From an uncultured Porphyromonadaceae bacterium (GTDB lineage Bacteria > Bacteroidota > Bacteroidia > Bacteroidales > Muribaculaceae), in contig CALDIF010000085.1 of NCBI GenBank assembly GCA_937901905.1, forward strand, positions 1 through 28,625: DNA of 28,625 nucleotides. The letters are read 5' to 3'. Position numbers and translations under genes: made by a program. The notes under the pieces are model-generated. The model had not been told where the DNA came from. It did no database searches and saw only the letters and a program-made list of their open reading frames with translations. Position 1 is the stretch's first letter. The number at the start of each line of letters is the position of its first letter. Shown piece by piece: positions 22,120-28,625 of the stretch.

Positions 22120-23091
22120 ATGGCGATGTTGAATAACAAGAAACTTGTCGACACGATACAGGACTATGTGATGATTTCGCTCGGCCTTGCGTCCTATGCG
22201 TTCGGCTTCACGGCGTTTGTGTTGCCCGAGAAGGTGGTGACCGGTGGCGTGACGGGTCTGTCATCGTTGTTATACTTCGCGTTCGGGTGGAATGTTGCAT
22301 TGACCTACTATCTGATTAACGCGGCACTGCTTGCCGTGGCTTATCGCACGGTAGGGCGTCAATTCGTCATTCGCACCATAATCGGGGCAACGTTGGCAAC
22401 ACTGTTCATCGGTGTAATGCAGCCCTTTTTCACGGCTCCCATTGTCGCCCAACAGCCATTCATGAATATCATTATCGGTGCAATCTTTTGTGGGGTCGGC
22501 ATCGGCACGGTGTTCATTCACAACGGCAGCAGTGCCGGCACCGATATCGTGGCTGCGATGGTGACTAAGTACACCACAATTTCGTTCGGTCGCATGATGT
22601 TGTACTTGGACTTGGTCATAATCTCGTCGTCGTTCATTCTCTTTCACAGCATCGACAAGATAGTCTACGGCTTGATTTTCATGATTATAAACTCGCTGGT
22701 GACCGACATGGTGATTAATAACAACAGGCAAAGCGTGCAATTCCTGATTTTCTCGGAAAACTGGGAGGCTATAGCCAACGCGGTGAATACCGAGGCTCGA
22801 CGCGGTTGCACCTTACTGCATGGCACCGGCTGGTATAGCAAGCGTGATGTCAAGATACTGTTGGTGATTTGTCGCAAGTTGGAGAGTGTGACAGTGTTGC
22901 GTATCATCAAGCGCACCGACCCGGGTGCATTTATCAGTCAAGCCAACGTGAGTAGTGTGTACGGACAAGGTTTTGATGAGGTGAAAGTGAGAGCCGCCAA
23001 GCCCAAAGCATCGCCGGCACCACATCTTGTTGAGTCCCACTCACCCGACAAACCCGATGAGACACGCGAGCACCGCGAGCATGACGATTAA
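22120..23091 (+). CDS. YitT-family membrane protein (DUF161 / DUF2179)
   Basis: The 323-residue protein has five to six membrane segments in residues 15-205, with the YitT landmarks GFTAFVLPEKVVTGGVTGLSSLLY, GVGIGTVFIHNGSSAGTDIVAAMV and IDKIVYGLIFMIINSLVTDMVI. These are followed by a cytoplasmic DUF2179 domain (about 207-290), including ARRGCTLLHGTGWYSKRDVKILLVICRK. The last 30 residues are a charged, proline-rich tail that looks disordered. The biochemical role of the family is not established. ATG 22120 and the third codon ATG are both possible starts. It is followed by the aspS promoter. Confidence 0.93.
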   Translation: MAMLNNKKLVDTIQDYVMISLGLASYAFGFTAFVLPEKVVTGGVTGLSSLLYFAFGWNVALTYYLINAALLAVAYRTVGRQFVIRTIIGATLATLFIGVMQPFFTAPIVAQQPFMNIIIGAIFCGVGIGTVFIHNGSSAGTDIVAAMVTKYTTISFGRMMLYLDLVIISSSFILFHSIDKIVYGLIFMIINSLVTDMVINNNRQSVQFLIFSENWEAIANAVNTEARRGCTLLHGTGWYSKRDVKILLVICRKLESVTVLRIIKRTDPGAFISQANVSSVYGQGFDEVKVRAAKPKASPAPHLVESHSPDKPDETREHREHDD

Positions 23092-23123
23092 TTTGCTTGA
23101 TTGTGCGGAAAGTCGTAAATTTG
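23092..23123 (+). promoter_or_regulatory. Promoter of the aspS operon
   Basis: TTTG (23092-23095), 20 bases, TAAATTTG (23116-23123) is an exact Bacteroidetes promoter, with its -33 element overlapping the last base of the YitT-family stop codon region. The resulting leader is about 125 bases. It holds short imperfect repeats (around 23142-23181) but no T-box core that I can see. Confidence 0.85.
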
Positions 23124-23254
23124 CAGCAATTATGTGAGCGGTGAGCACGAATGATAGCCGGTGCAACACTGTGAACACGGTGAGATAATCAGCCCCGTCC
23201 CGAGTTACCCGTGACAACCGCCTGCCAATGAAAGCAAAACTATAAAATTAACCT

Positions 23255-25009
23255 ATGTATAGAACTAAAACTAACGGTGAGTTGCGCCTTGCCAACGTGG
23301 GTGAGGTGGTGACACTTGCCGGTTGGGTGCAACGCACCCGCAAGATGGGAGGTATGACATTCATTGACCTCCGTGACCGTTATGGCATAACGCAAATTGT
23401 GTTTAACAACGAGGTCGATGCCTCCTTGTGTGACAAGGCCAATCATGTGGGACGCGAATGGGTGTTGCAGGTGAGAGGCACCGTTGCCGAGCGCGAGAGT
23501 AAGAATGCCAATATGCCTACCGGTGACATCGAGATAATTGCCGCCGAGTTGAACGTCTTGAGTCGCAGTGAGGTGCCCCCGTTTACCATCGAGGACAACA
23601 CCGACGGCGGCGATGACTTGCGCATGAAGTATCGTTATCTTGACTTGCGTCGCGCTGCCGTGCGTCGCAATCTCGAGTTGCGCCACCAAATGGCTATCTT
23701 AATTCGAAACTTCCTTGACAGCAAGGATTTTATTGAGGTTGAAACACCCATCTTGATTGGCAGCACCCCCGAGGGCGCACGCGACTTCGTTGTCCCCTCG
23801 CGCATGAACCCCGGTCAGTTTTACGCCTTGCCTCAAAGTCCGCAGACACTCAAGCAGTTGCTGATGGTGGCGGGCTTTGACCGTTATTTCCAAATAGCCA
23901 AGTGTTTCCGTGACGAGGACTTGCGAGCCGACCGTCAGCCCGAATTTACTCAGATCGACTGCGAGATGAGTTTCGTGGAGCAAGATGACGTGTTGGAAAT
24001 CTTTGAGGACATGGCTCGGCACTTGTTCAAGCGGGTGCGTGGCGTTGACTTGCCCTCGCCGCTGCGTCGCATGACATGGCACGATGCAATGAGGTTGTAC
24101 GGTAGCGACAAGCCCGACTTGCGCTTCGGCATGACATTTGTCGAGTTGATGGATACCCTCAAGGGCAGCGGCACGTTCCCCGTGTTCGACAATGCAGCCT
24201 ATATAGGCGGTATCTGTGTGCCCGGGTGTGCCGACTATTCGCGCAAGCAGTTGGACCAACTCACCGAGTGGGTCAAGCGACCGCAAATCGGTGCGAGCGG
24301 ATTGGTGTATATCAAGTATAACAGCGACGGTACCGTCAAGTCGAGCATCGACAAGTTCTACACTCCCGAGGTGTTGCAAGCCGTCAAGCAAGCAACCGGA
24401 GCGAGCGATGGCGACCTCGTGCTCATCTTGTGCGGTGACAATGCCAACAAGACACGCGTGCAACTCAGCACACTGCGTCTCGAGATGGGCGACCGCTTGG
24501 GCTTGCGTGACAAGAACCGTTTCGAGTGCTTGTGGATCGTTGATTTCCCGTTGTTCGAGTGGAGCGATGAGGAGCAACGATTGATGGCAACACACCACCC
24601 GTTCACCCTGCCCAATCCCGAGGATATTCCTTTGCTTGACGAACACCCCGAGCGCGTGCGTGCCGTGGCTTATGACTTCGTGTGCAACGGTGTCGAGGTC
24701 GGTGGGGGCAGTTTGCGTATTCACGACGGTGAGTTGCAAGCCAAGATGTTCAAGATACTCGGTTTCACTCCCGAGCGTGCAATGGCACAGTTCGGCTTCT
24801 TGATCAATGCTTTCAAGTATGGAGCGCCACCCCATGCCGGATTGGCATTCGGTTTCGACCGTTTCGTGTCAATCATGGCAGGGTTGGACAGCATTCGCGA
24901 CTGTATCGCTTTCCCGAAGAATAACAGCGGTCGCGATGTGATGCTCGACGCTCCGAGCGAGATTGACGACAGCCAGTTGGACGAACTTAACCTTATCATC
25001 AAGAAGTGA
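23255..25009 (+). CDS. aspS: Aspartate-tRNA ligase
   Basis: The 584-residue class II synthetase charges tRNA-Asp. It has the bacterial layout: an N-terminal OB-fold anticodon domain (about 1-105, with FIDLRDRYG), catalytic motifs, a GAD insertion (about 285-410) and the C-terminal motif 3. Seen are GSTPEGARDFVVPSR (169-183), LPQSPQTLKQLLM (192-204), motif 2 FRDEDLRADRQPEFTQID (218-235) and GLAFGFDRF near the end. The length fits bacterial AspRS. It heads an operon with nif3-like and zinc-ribbon genes. Confidence 0.98.
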   Translation: MYRTKTNGELRLANVGEVVTLAGWVQRTRKMGGMTFIDLRDRYGITQIVFNNEVDASLCDKANHVGREWVLQVRGTVAERESKNANMPTGDIEIIAAELNVLSRSEVPPFTIEDNTDGGDDLRMKYRYLDLRRAAVRRNLELRHQMAILIRNFLDSKDFIEVETPILIGSTPEGARDFVVPSRMNPGQFYALPQSPQTLKQLLMVAGFDRYFQIAKCFRDEDLRADRQPEFTQIDCEMSFVEQDDVLEIFEDMARHLFKRVRGVDLPSPLRRMTWHDAMRLYGSDKPDLRFGMTFVELMDTLKGSGTFPVFDNAAYIGGICVPGCADYSRKQLDQLTEWVKRPQIGASGLVYIKYNSDGTVKSSIDKFYTPEVLQAVKQATGASDGDLVLILCGDNANKTRVQLSTLRLEMGDRLGLRDKNRFECLWIVDFPLFEWSDEEQRLMATHHPFTLPNPEDIPLLDEHPERVRAVAYDFVCNGVEVGGGSLRIHDGELQAKMFKILGFTPERAMAQFGFLINAFKYGAPPHAGLAFGFDRFVSIMAGLDSIRDCIAFPKNNSGRDVMLDAPSEIDDSQLDELNLIIKK

Positions 25010-25800
25010 TGACGGTAGGGGAGATCACGCGAGTTATCGAGAGCCGTGCTCCGTTGGGCTTGCAAGAGGATTTTGATAACGCCGGTTTACAAGTGGGCAA
25101 CCCCGATGCTGCCGCAACCGGTGTACTGTTGTGTACCGATGTTACTATGGCGGTGCTCGACGAGGCTGTAGAGCGCGGCTTTAACCTTGTCGTCAGTCAT
25201 CACCCCTTGATTTTTCACCCCTTGAAACGTCTCACCGGCGCGTCGCTTACCGAGCGGCTTGTAGAGCGTGCCCTATTATCGGGCATTAATGTCTACAGCG
25301 CGCACACCAACATGGATAACGCTCCCGGCGGAGTGTCATTCCACATGGCACAGCGATTGGGGCTGACCGAGGTCGATTTCCTTGACGGGCATTCCAACCC
25401 CTTATCACCCGGTGGCGTGGCGGGTAGTGGCGTGATAGGCAATGTCGAACCGCAACCGGCAATGCAGATTATAGAGCGCGCAAAACGCGTGTTTGACGTC
25501 GGTGCAGTGCGTTACAGCGGTGACGTGGCGACTGTGGTCAAGCGAGTCGCCCTGTGTGGCGGTGCCGGAGGCTTCTTGTTGAACAAGGCTGTTGAACGCG
25601 GTGCCGACTTGTACCTGAGTGCCGATATGCGCTATCATGATTTCTTGGAGCATAATAACTCGATTGTAGTGGTGGATATAGGACATTACGAGAGCGAACA
25701 CTACACAAAAGAGATATTTTTTGCGATTATTCGAGAAAAATTTCCTACCTTTGCAGTTGATTTTGCAAAATCCGAAACAAATCAGATAAAATATCTATAA
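25009..25800 (+). CDS. Nif3-like dinuclear metal centre protein
   Basis: The 263-residue protein belongs to the Nif3/YbgI family, also annotated as GTP cyclohydrolase 1 type 2 homolog. Metal ligands are visible: H64-H65 in VVSHHPLIFHPLKRL, H99 and D103 in YSAHTNMDNAPGG, and H226 and E230 in GHYESE. DNAGLQVGN (23-31) is the family opening. It lacks the PII-like insert that makes some relatives about 370 residues. ATG 25009 overlaps the aspS stop by one base (TGATG); a GTG one codon earlier is possible but less likely. Function is not settled in the family. Confidence 0.93.
   Translation: MTVGEITRVIESRAPLGLQEDFDNAGLQVGNPDAAATGVLLCTDVTMAVLDEAVERGFNLVVSHHPLIFHPLKRLTGASLTERLVERALLSGINVYSAHTNMDNAPGGVSFHMAQRLGLTEVDFLDGHSNPLSPGGVAGSGVIGNVEPQPAMQIIERAKRVFDVGAVRYSGDVATVVKRVALCGGAGGFLLNKAVERGADLYLSADMRYHDFLEHNNSIVVVDIGHYESEHYTKEIFFAIIREKFPTFAVDFAKSETNQIKYL
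25746..25753 (+). promoter_or_regulatory. Internal promoter in the 3' end of the nif3-like gene
   Basis: TACCTTTG matches TAnnTTTG, with TTTG 22 bases upstream (25720-25723). It lies 53 bases before the ATG of the zinc-ribbon gene, inside the last codons of the nif3-like gene. It would give the downstream gene its own transcript. Confidence 0.55.
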
Positions 25801-25806
25801 CAAGTT

Positions 25807-26580
25807 ATGGCTAAACAAGAAAAAGAACTGACGGTTGAGGAGCGTCTGAAACTGCTCTATAACTTGCAGGCTATCCTGAGCGAGGTCGACCGAATCAAGC
25901 AGTTGCGCGGTGAATTGCCCCGTGAGGTCGAGGACCTTGAGAACGAGATAGCCGGACTGCACACTCGCATCGGCAAGTATGAGGCAGAGATTGCAGCCAT
26001 CGAGGCTGACATTGAAAAGAAGCGGCAGGAACGCGACAACGCAATGACCTTGATCGACAAGTTTACCCATGACCAAGACAACGTGCGCAACAGTCGCGAG
26101 TTTGATTATTTATCCAAGGAGATTGAGTACCAGGGACTGAACATTGAGTTGGCGGAGAAGAATATCAACGAGGGTGCGCGTCGCATCGAGGCTATTAAAG
26201 TTGAGATTGAACGCACTCGAGTGCTCGTCGATGACAAGGAACATGTGCTCGAAACCAAGCGTGGCGAGTTGAGCGAAATTGTCAGCGAAACAAAGCAGAA
26301 CGAGGAGAAATTGCGCGACAAGGCCAAGCGTCTTGAGAACAAGATTACCGACCAACGTTTGCTCGCCGCATTCAAGCGTATTCGTCAAAATGCCCGCAAC
26401 GGCTTGGGCATAGTCTACGTCCAACGCAACGCTTGCGGTGGTTGCTACAACAGCATTCCTCCCCAACGTCAGTTGGAAATCAAGATGCGTAAGAAAATCA
26501 TCGTGTGTGAGTATTGCGGTCGCATCTTGATAGATCCCGAACTCGCCGGAGTGGGCGAGAGCGCGCCTAAGGGTAAGTAA
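25807..26580 (+). CDS. Coiled-coil protein with C4 zinc ribbon (CdsZ/CT398-like)
   Basis: In this 257-residue cytoplasmic protein, residues 5-185 are a long antiparallel coiled coil rich in Glu, Lys and Arg with heptad spacing, including the conserved NSREFDYLSKEI turn (95-106). The C-terminal zinc ribbon has C210-x2-C213 and C234-x2-C237 (CGGCYNSIPPQ and CEYCGRIL). Chlamydial CT398 and similar proteins share this plan and have been linked to sigma-54 and to secretion, but the role in Bacteroidetes is unknown. It follows the nif3-like gene by 6 bases, a pairing I know from related genomes. Confidence 0.93.
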   Translation: MAKQEKELTVEERLKLLYNLQAILSEVDRIKQLRGELPREVEDLENEIAGLHTRIGKYEAEIAAIEADIEKKRQERDNAMTLIDKFTHDQDNVRNSREFDYLSKEIEYQGLNIELAEKNINEGARRIEAIKVEIERTRVLVDDKEHVLETKRGELSEIVSETKQNEEKLRDKAKRLENKITDQRLLAAFKRIRQNARNGLGIVYVQRNACGGCYNSIPPQRQLEIKMRKKIIVCEYCGRILIDPELAGVGESAPKGK

Positions 26581-26599
26581 CCGCTGTTTAAGGTTATAA

Positions 26600-26637
26600 C
26601 AAGCCGCGATGTCGTTTCGAAACGACATCGCGGCTTG
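26600..26637. terminator. Perfect 38-base palindrome between convergent genes
   Basis: The 19 bases 26600-26618 are the exact reverse complement of 26619-26637, with centre TTTCGAAA. It lies between the zinc-ribbon gene (stop at 26580) and the convergent ettA (stop at 26671). There is no adjacent T run, so it is an atypical terminator; as a symmetric dyad it could also bind a protein. Confidence 0.65.
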
Positions 26638-26670
26638 ACTGTGTCTGCTACTGTGTATCGTGACGGAGCG

Positions 26671-28365
26671 TCAGTCGCTCAACTTGCGGTAGCGGGTGCG
26701 CGACGGCTCTTGTTCACCGAGCCGTTTGACCTTGTGTTGCTCGTACTCGGAGTATGAGCCCTCAAAGTAGAACACCTCGCCGTTGCCCTCAAAGGCGAGA
26801 ATGTGGGTGCAAATGCGATCGAGGAACCAACGGTCGTGACTGATGACCACAGCGCAACCGGCAAAGTCGTCAAGACCGTCTTCGAGAGCGCGCAGTGTGT
26901 TGACATCAATGTCGTTGGTGGGCTCGTCAAGCAAGAGAACATTGCCCTCCTGCTTGAGTGCCAATGCCAACTGCAAGCGGTTGCGCTCACCTCCCGACAG
27001 CACACCGCACAACTTTTGTTGGTCAACGCCCGTGAAGTTGAACCGCGACAAGTAGGCGCGAGCGTTAACATCACGTCCGCCCATGCGCAGGGTCTCATTA
27101 CCACCCGAAATCACGTCATATACTGTCTTATTCGGGTCAATGCTTGTGTGTTGTTGGTCCGCGTAAACCGCTTTCACCGTTTCGCCTATCTCAAACGTGC
27201 CCCCGTCGGCTTGCTCAAGCCCCATGATAAGACGGAATAATGTCGTCTTTCCGGCACCGTTGGGACCGATTACGCCCACTATGCCGCCGGGAGGCAACGC
27301 GAAGTTGAGGTCGGTGAATAGAGTCTTCTCCCCGAACGCTTTGCTCACATGGTGAGCCTCAATAACTTTGTTGCCGAGTCGGGGACCGTTGGGAATGAAG
27401 ATTTCGAGTTTCTCCTCTTTCTCCTTGACGCTCTCGTTGAGCATGCGGTCGTAACTGTTCAGGCGCGCCTTTCCCTTTGCTTGGCGCGCCTTAGGTGCCA
27501 TGCGCACCCATTCCAACTCGCGTTGCAGGGTCTTACGTCGTTTGCTCTCGGTGCGCTCTTCTTGTGCCAAACGCAATGTCTTCTGTTCCAACCAACTGCT
27601 GTAATTGCCGTGCCACGGTATGCCCTCGCCGCGATCCAACTCAAGTATCCACCCTGCCACGTGGTCAAGAAAATAGCGGTCGTGAGTGACGGCTATCACC
27701 GTGCCGGCATATTGCTGCAGGTGTTGCTCCAACCAATCAATGGATTCGGCATCAAGGTGGTTGGTGGGCTCGTCGAGTAATAATACATCGGGTTGTTGCA
27801 ATAACAAGCGGCAAAGGGCTACCCGTCGTCGTTCGCCGCCGCTCAATTGACGAGTGCTGCGAGCACCGTCAGGACAACGCAATGCGTCCATCGCGCGCTC
27901 TAGTTTGCTATCGAGGTTCCAAGCGTCGGTTGCGTCAATGATGTCTTGCAACTCGGCTTGGCGGGCAAACAGTTGATCCATCTTGTCCGGGTCCTCGTAG
28001 TATTCGGGCAAGCCGAATAACCGGTTGACTTCCTCGTACTGTTGAAGTGCGTCAACCGCGTGCTGTACACCCTCCTGAACGACCTCGCGCACAGTCTTGT
28101 CGGGGTCTAATGGAGGGTCTTGAGGCAAGTAACCCACGGTGTATCCGGGAGCAAAAACCACCTCGCCGTTATAACTCTTGTCCAGGTCTGCTATGATTTT
28201 CAATAGCGTGGACTTGCCGGAACCGTTCAAGCCTATGATACCTATTTTGGCTCCGTAGAAAAACGAGAGATAAATGTTCTTAAGCACCTGCTTACGGTTC
28301 TGCTCGATGATTTTGCTGACGCCAACCATCGAGAAAATGATTTTTTTGTCGTCGCCGTTTGCCAT
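26671..28365 (-). CDS. ettA: Energy-dependent translational throttle protein (ABC-F)
   Basis: EttA is a soluble ABC-F ATPase that binds the ribosomal E site and gates the first elongation step according to ATP/ADP. The 564 residues contain two ATPase domains: Walker A GLNGSGKS (45-52), signature LSGGE (174-178) and Walker B LLLDEP (195-200) in the first; GPNGAGKT (367-374), LSGGE (456-460) and LLLDEP (477-482) in the second. An arm insertion lies at about 95-135 and the charged P-tIM linker at about 245-330. Length and motifs fit EttA rather than antibiotic-resistance ABC-F proteins. No transmembrane part exists. Confidence 0.95.
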   Translation of the reverse strand: MANGDDKKIIFSMVGVSKIIEQNRKQVLKNIYLSFFYGAKIGIIGLNGSGKSTLLKIIADLDKSYNGEVVFAPGYTVGYLPQDPPLDPDKTVREVVQEGVQHAVDALQQYEEVNRLFGLPEYYEDPDKMDQLFARQAELQDIIDATDAWNLDSKLERAMDALRCPDGARSTRQLSGGERRRVALCRLLLQQPDVLLLDEPTNHLDAESIDWLEQHLQQYAGTVIAVTHDRYFLDHVAGWILELDRGEGIPWHGNYSSWLEQKTLRLAQEERTESKRRKTLQRELEWVRMAPKARQAKGKARLNSYDRMLNESVKEKEEKLEIFIPNGPRLGNKVIEAHHVSKAFGEKTLFTDLNFALPPGGIVGVIGPNGAGKTTLFRLIMGLEQADGGTFEIGETVKAVYADQQHTSIDPNKTVYDVISGGNETLRMGGRDVNARAYLSRFNFTGVDQQKLCGVLSGGERNRLQLALALKQEGNVLLLDEPTNDIDVNTLRALEDGLDDFAGCAVVISHDRWFLDRICTHILAFEGNGEVFYFEGSYSEYEQHKVKRLGEQEPSRTRYRKLSD

Positions 28366-28405
28366 TTGTTGTGTATATCGGTTAAAGATGTGTAAAGTAT
28401 ATGTG

Positions 28406-28435
28406 CAAAGTTAACAAAATCTGTCCAATCACAAA
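28406..28435 (-). promoter_or_regulatory. Promoter of ettA
   Basis: The minus strand reads TTTG (28435-28432), 18 bases, TAACTTTG (28413-28406). Both boxes are exact and the spacing is slightly short. It lies 40 bases before ATG 28365. Confidence 0.7.
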
Positions 28436-28440
28436 AATTG

Positions 28441-28625
28441 TCGAATAATAGCACGTCTGTTTACGTGGAAAAAAGAACGACTGCGAATTTCACGAATTCA
28501 TCTAATTACAGAGGTTTACGAGAGATGATGAGAGGTCGCACTGCCACAGTACCGCCCACACGCGCCCGTGATGAGATATAGCCTCTTTCAGAGGCTGCGT
28601 GCGGTGTCGTATGCGATCCGTAGGT
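28441..28625. other. Right-end stretch without a supported gene
   Basis: These 185 bases hold no frame I can support on either strand. The only structure seen is AGCCTCT/AGAGGCT (28580-28586 with 28590-28596, loop TTC), a 7-bp hairpin without a T run. It may be the tail of a transcript that lies beyond the window. Confidence 0.5.

Noticed and set aside
23124..23254. T-box or other tRNA-sensing leader before aspS
   Set aside because: No T-box core or antiterminator/terminator pair is visible, and the imperfect repeats are weak.
23699..24835. 378-codon open frame on the minus strand inside aspS
   Set aside because: The aspS motifs on the other strand are beyond doubt and this frame is a codon-bias shadow.

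Overview
The window looks like chromosomal core DNA of a Bacteroidales bacterium. A Muribaculaceae-like relative is my inference; no rRNA is present to test it. The evidence is many promoters of the Bacteroidetes type (TTTG, about 20 nt, TAnnTTTG), a lack of clear Shine-Dalgarno sites, GC content near 50-55% by eye, and family-typical neighbours such as TsaC / sugar transferase / ClC / Fmt and AspS / Nif3 / zinc-ribbon coiled coil. I found no rRNA, CRISPR array, insertion sequence, integrase or prophage.

Left part (1-8 kb). A minus-strand run reads tsaC, a polyprenyl-phosphate sugar transferase, a ClC channel with CBS domains, and then fmt, which is cut by the left window edge. Facing away from it is a two-gene operon: a small exported FMN-binding (flavinylation-motif) protein and a PnuC-type vitamin transporter. 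An initiator tRNA-fMet follows on the minus strand, then a dGTPase gene translationally coupled behind a NusG/UpxY-like antiterminator.

Middle (8-15.5 kb). A 919-residue MmeI-like restriction-modification fusion (nuclease, N6-adenine methyltransferase and specificity domain in one chain) reads leftward. It diverges from an exported metallophosphoesterase with a beta-propeller, followed by a Nudix hydrolase. The next 430 bases have no protein gene but hold a promoter, a structured region and a terminator that together look like a roughly 150-nt small RNA. Then comes an unrecognised membrane protein with an SH3-like outer part and a C-terminal zinc-binding region.

Right part (15.6-28.6 kb). 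A lipoate-protein ligase heads a glycine cleavage cluster (gcvT, gcvH, gcvPA, gcvPB), so the enzyme that can lipoylate the H protein lies beside its substrate. Thymidine kinase, a small holin-superfamily membrane protein, a YitT-family protein, the aspS / nif3 / zinc-ribbon operon and the ABC-F translation factor EttA follow.

The most unusual signal is not a gene. Three intergenic gaps (4594, 5787 and 12792) carry arrays with an exact 8-base period, TCGA followed by four variable bases. In all 20 TCGA units the variable part fits N-pyrimidine-purine-N, so the array looks alike on both strands and has a pyrimidine-purine step every 4 bp. Other points worth a second look are the small RNA candidate, a GC dip exactly over the specificity domain of the restriction enzyme, and the unrecognised membrane/zinc protein.
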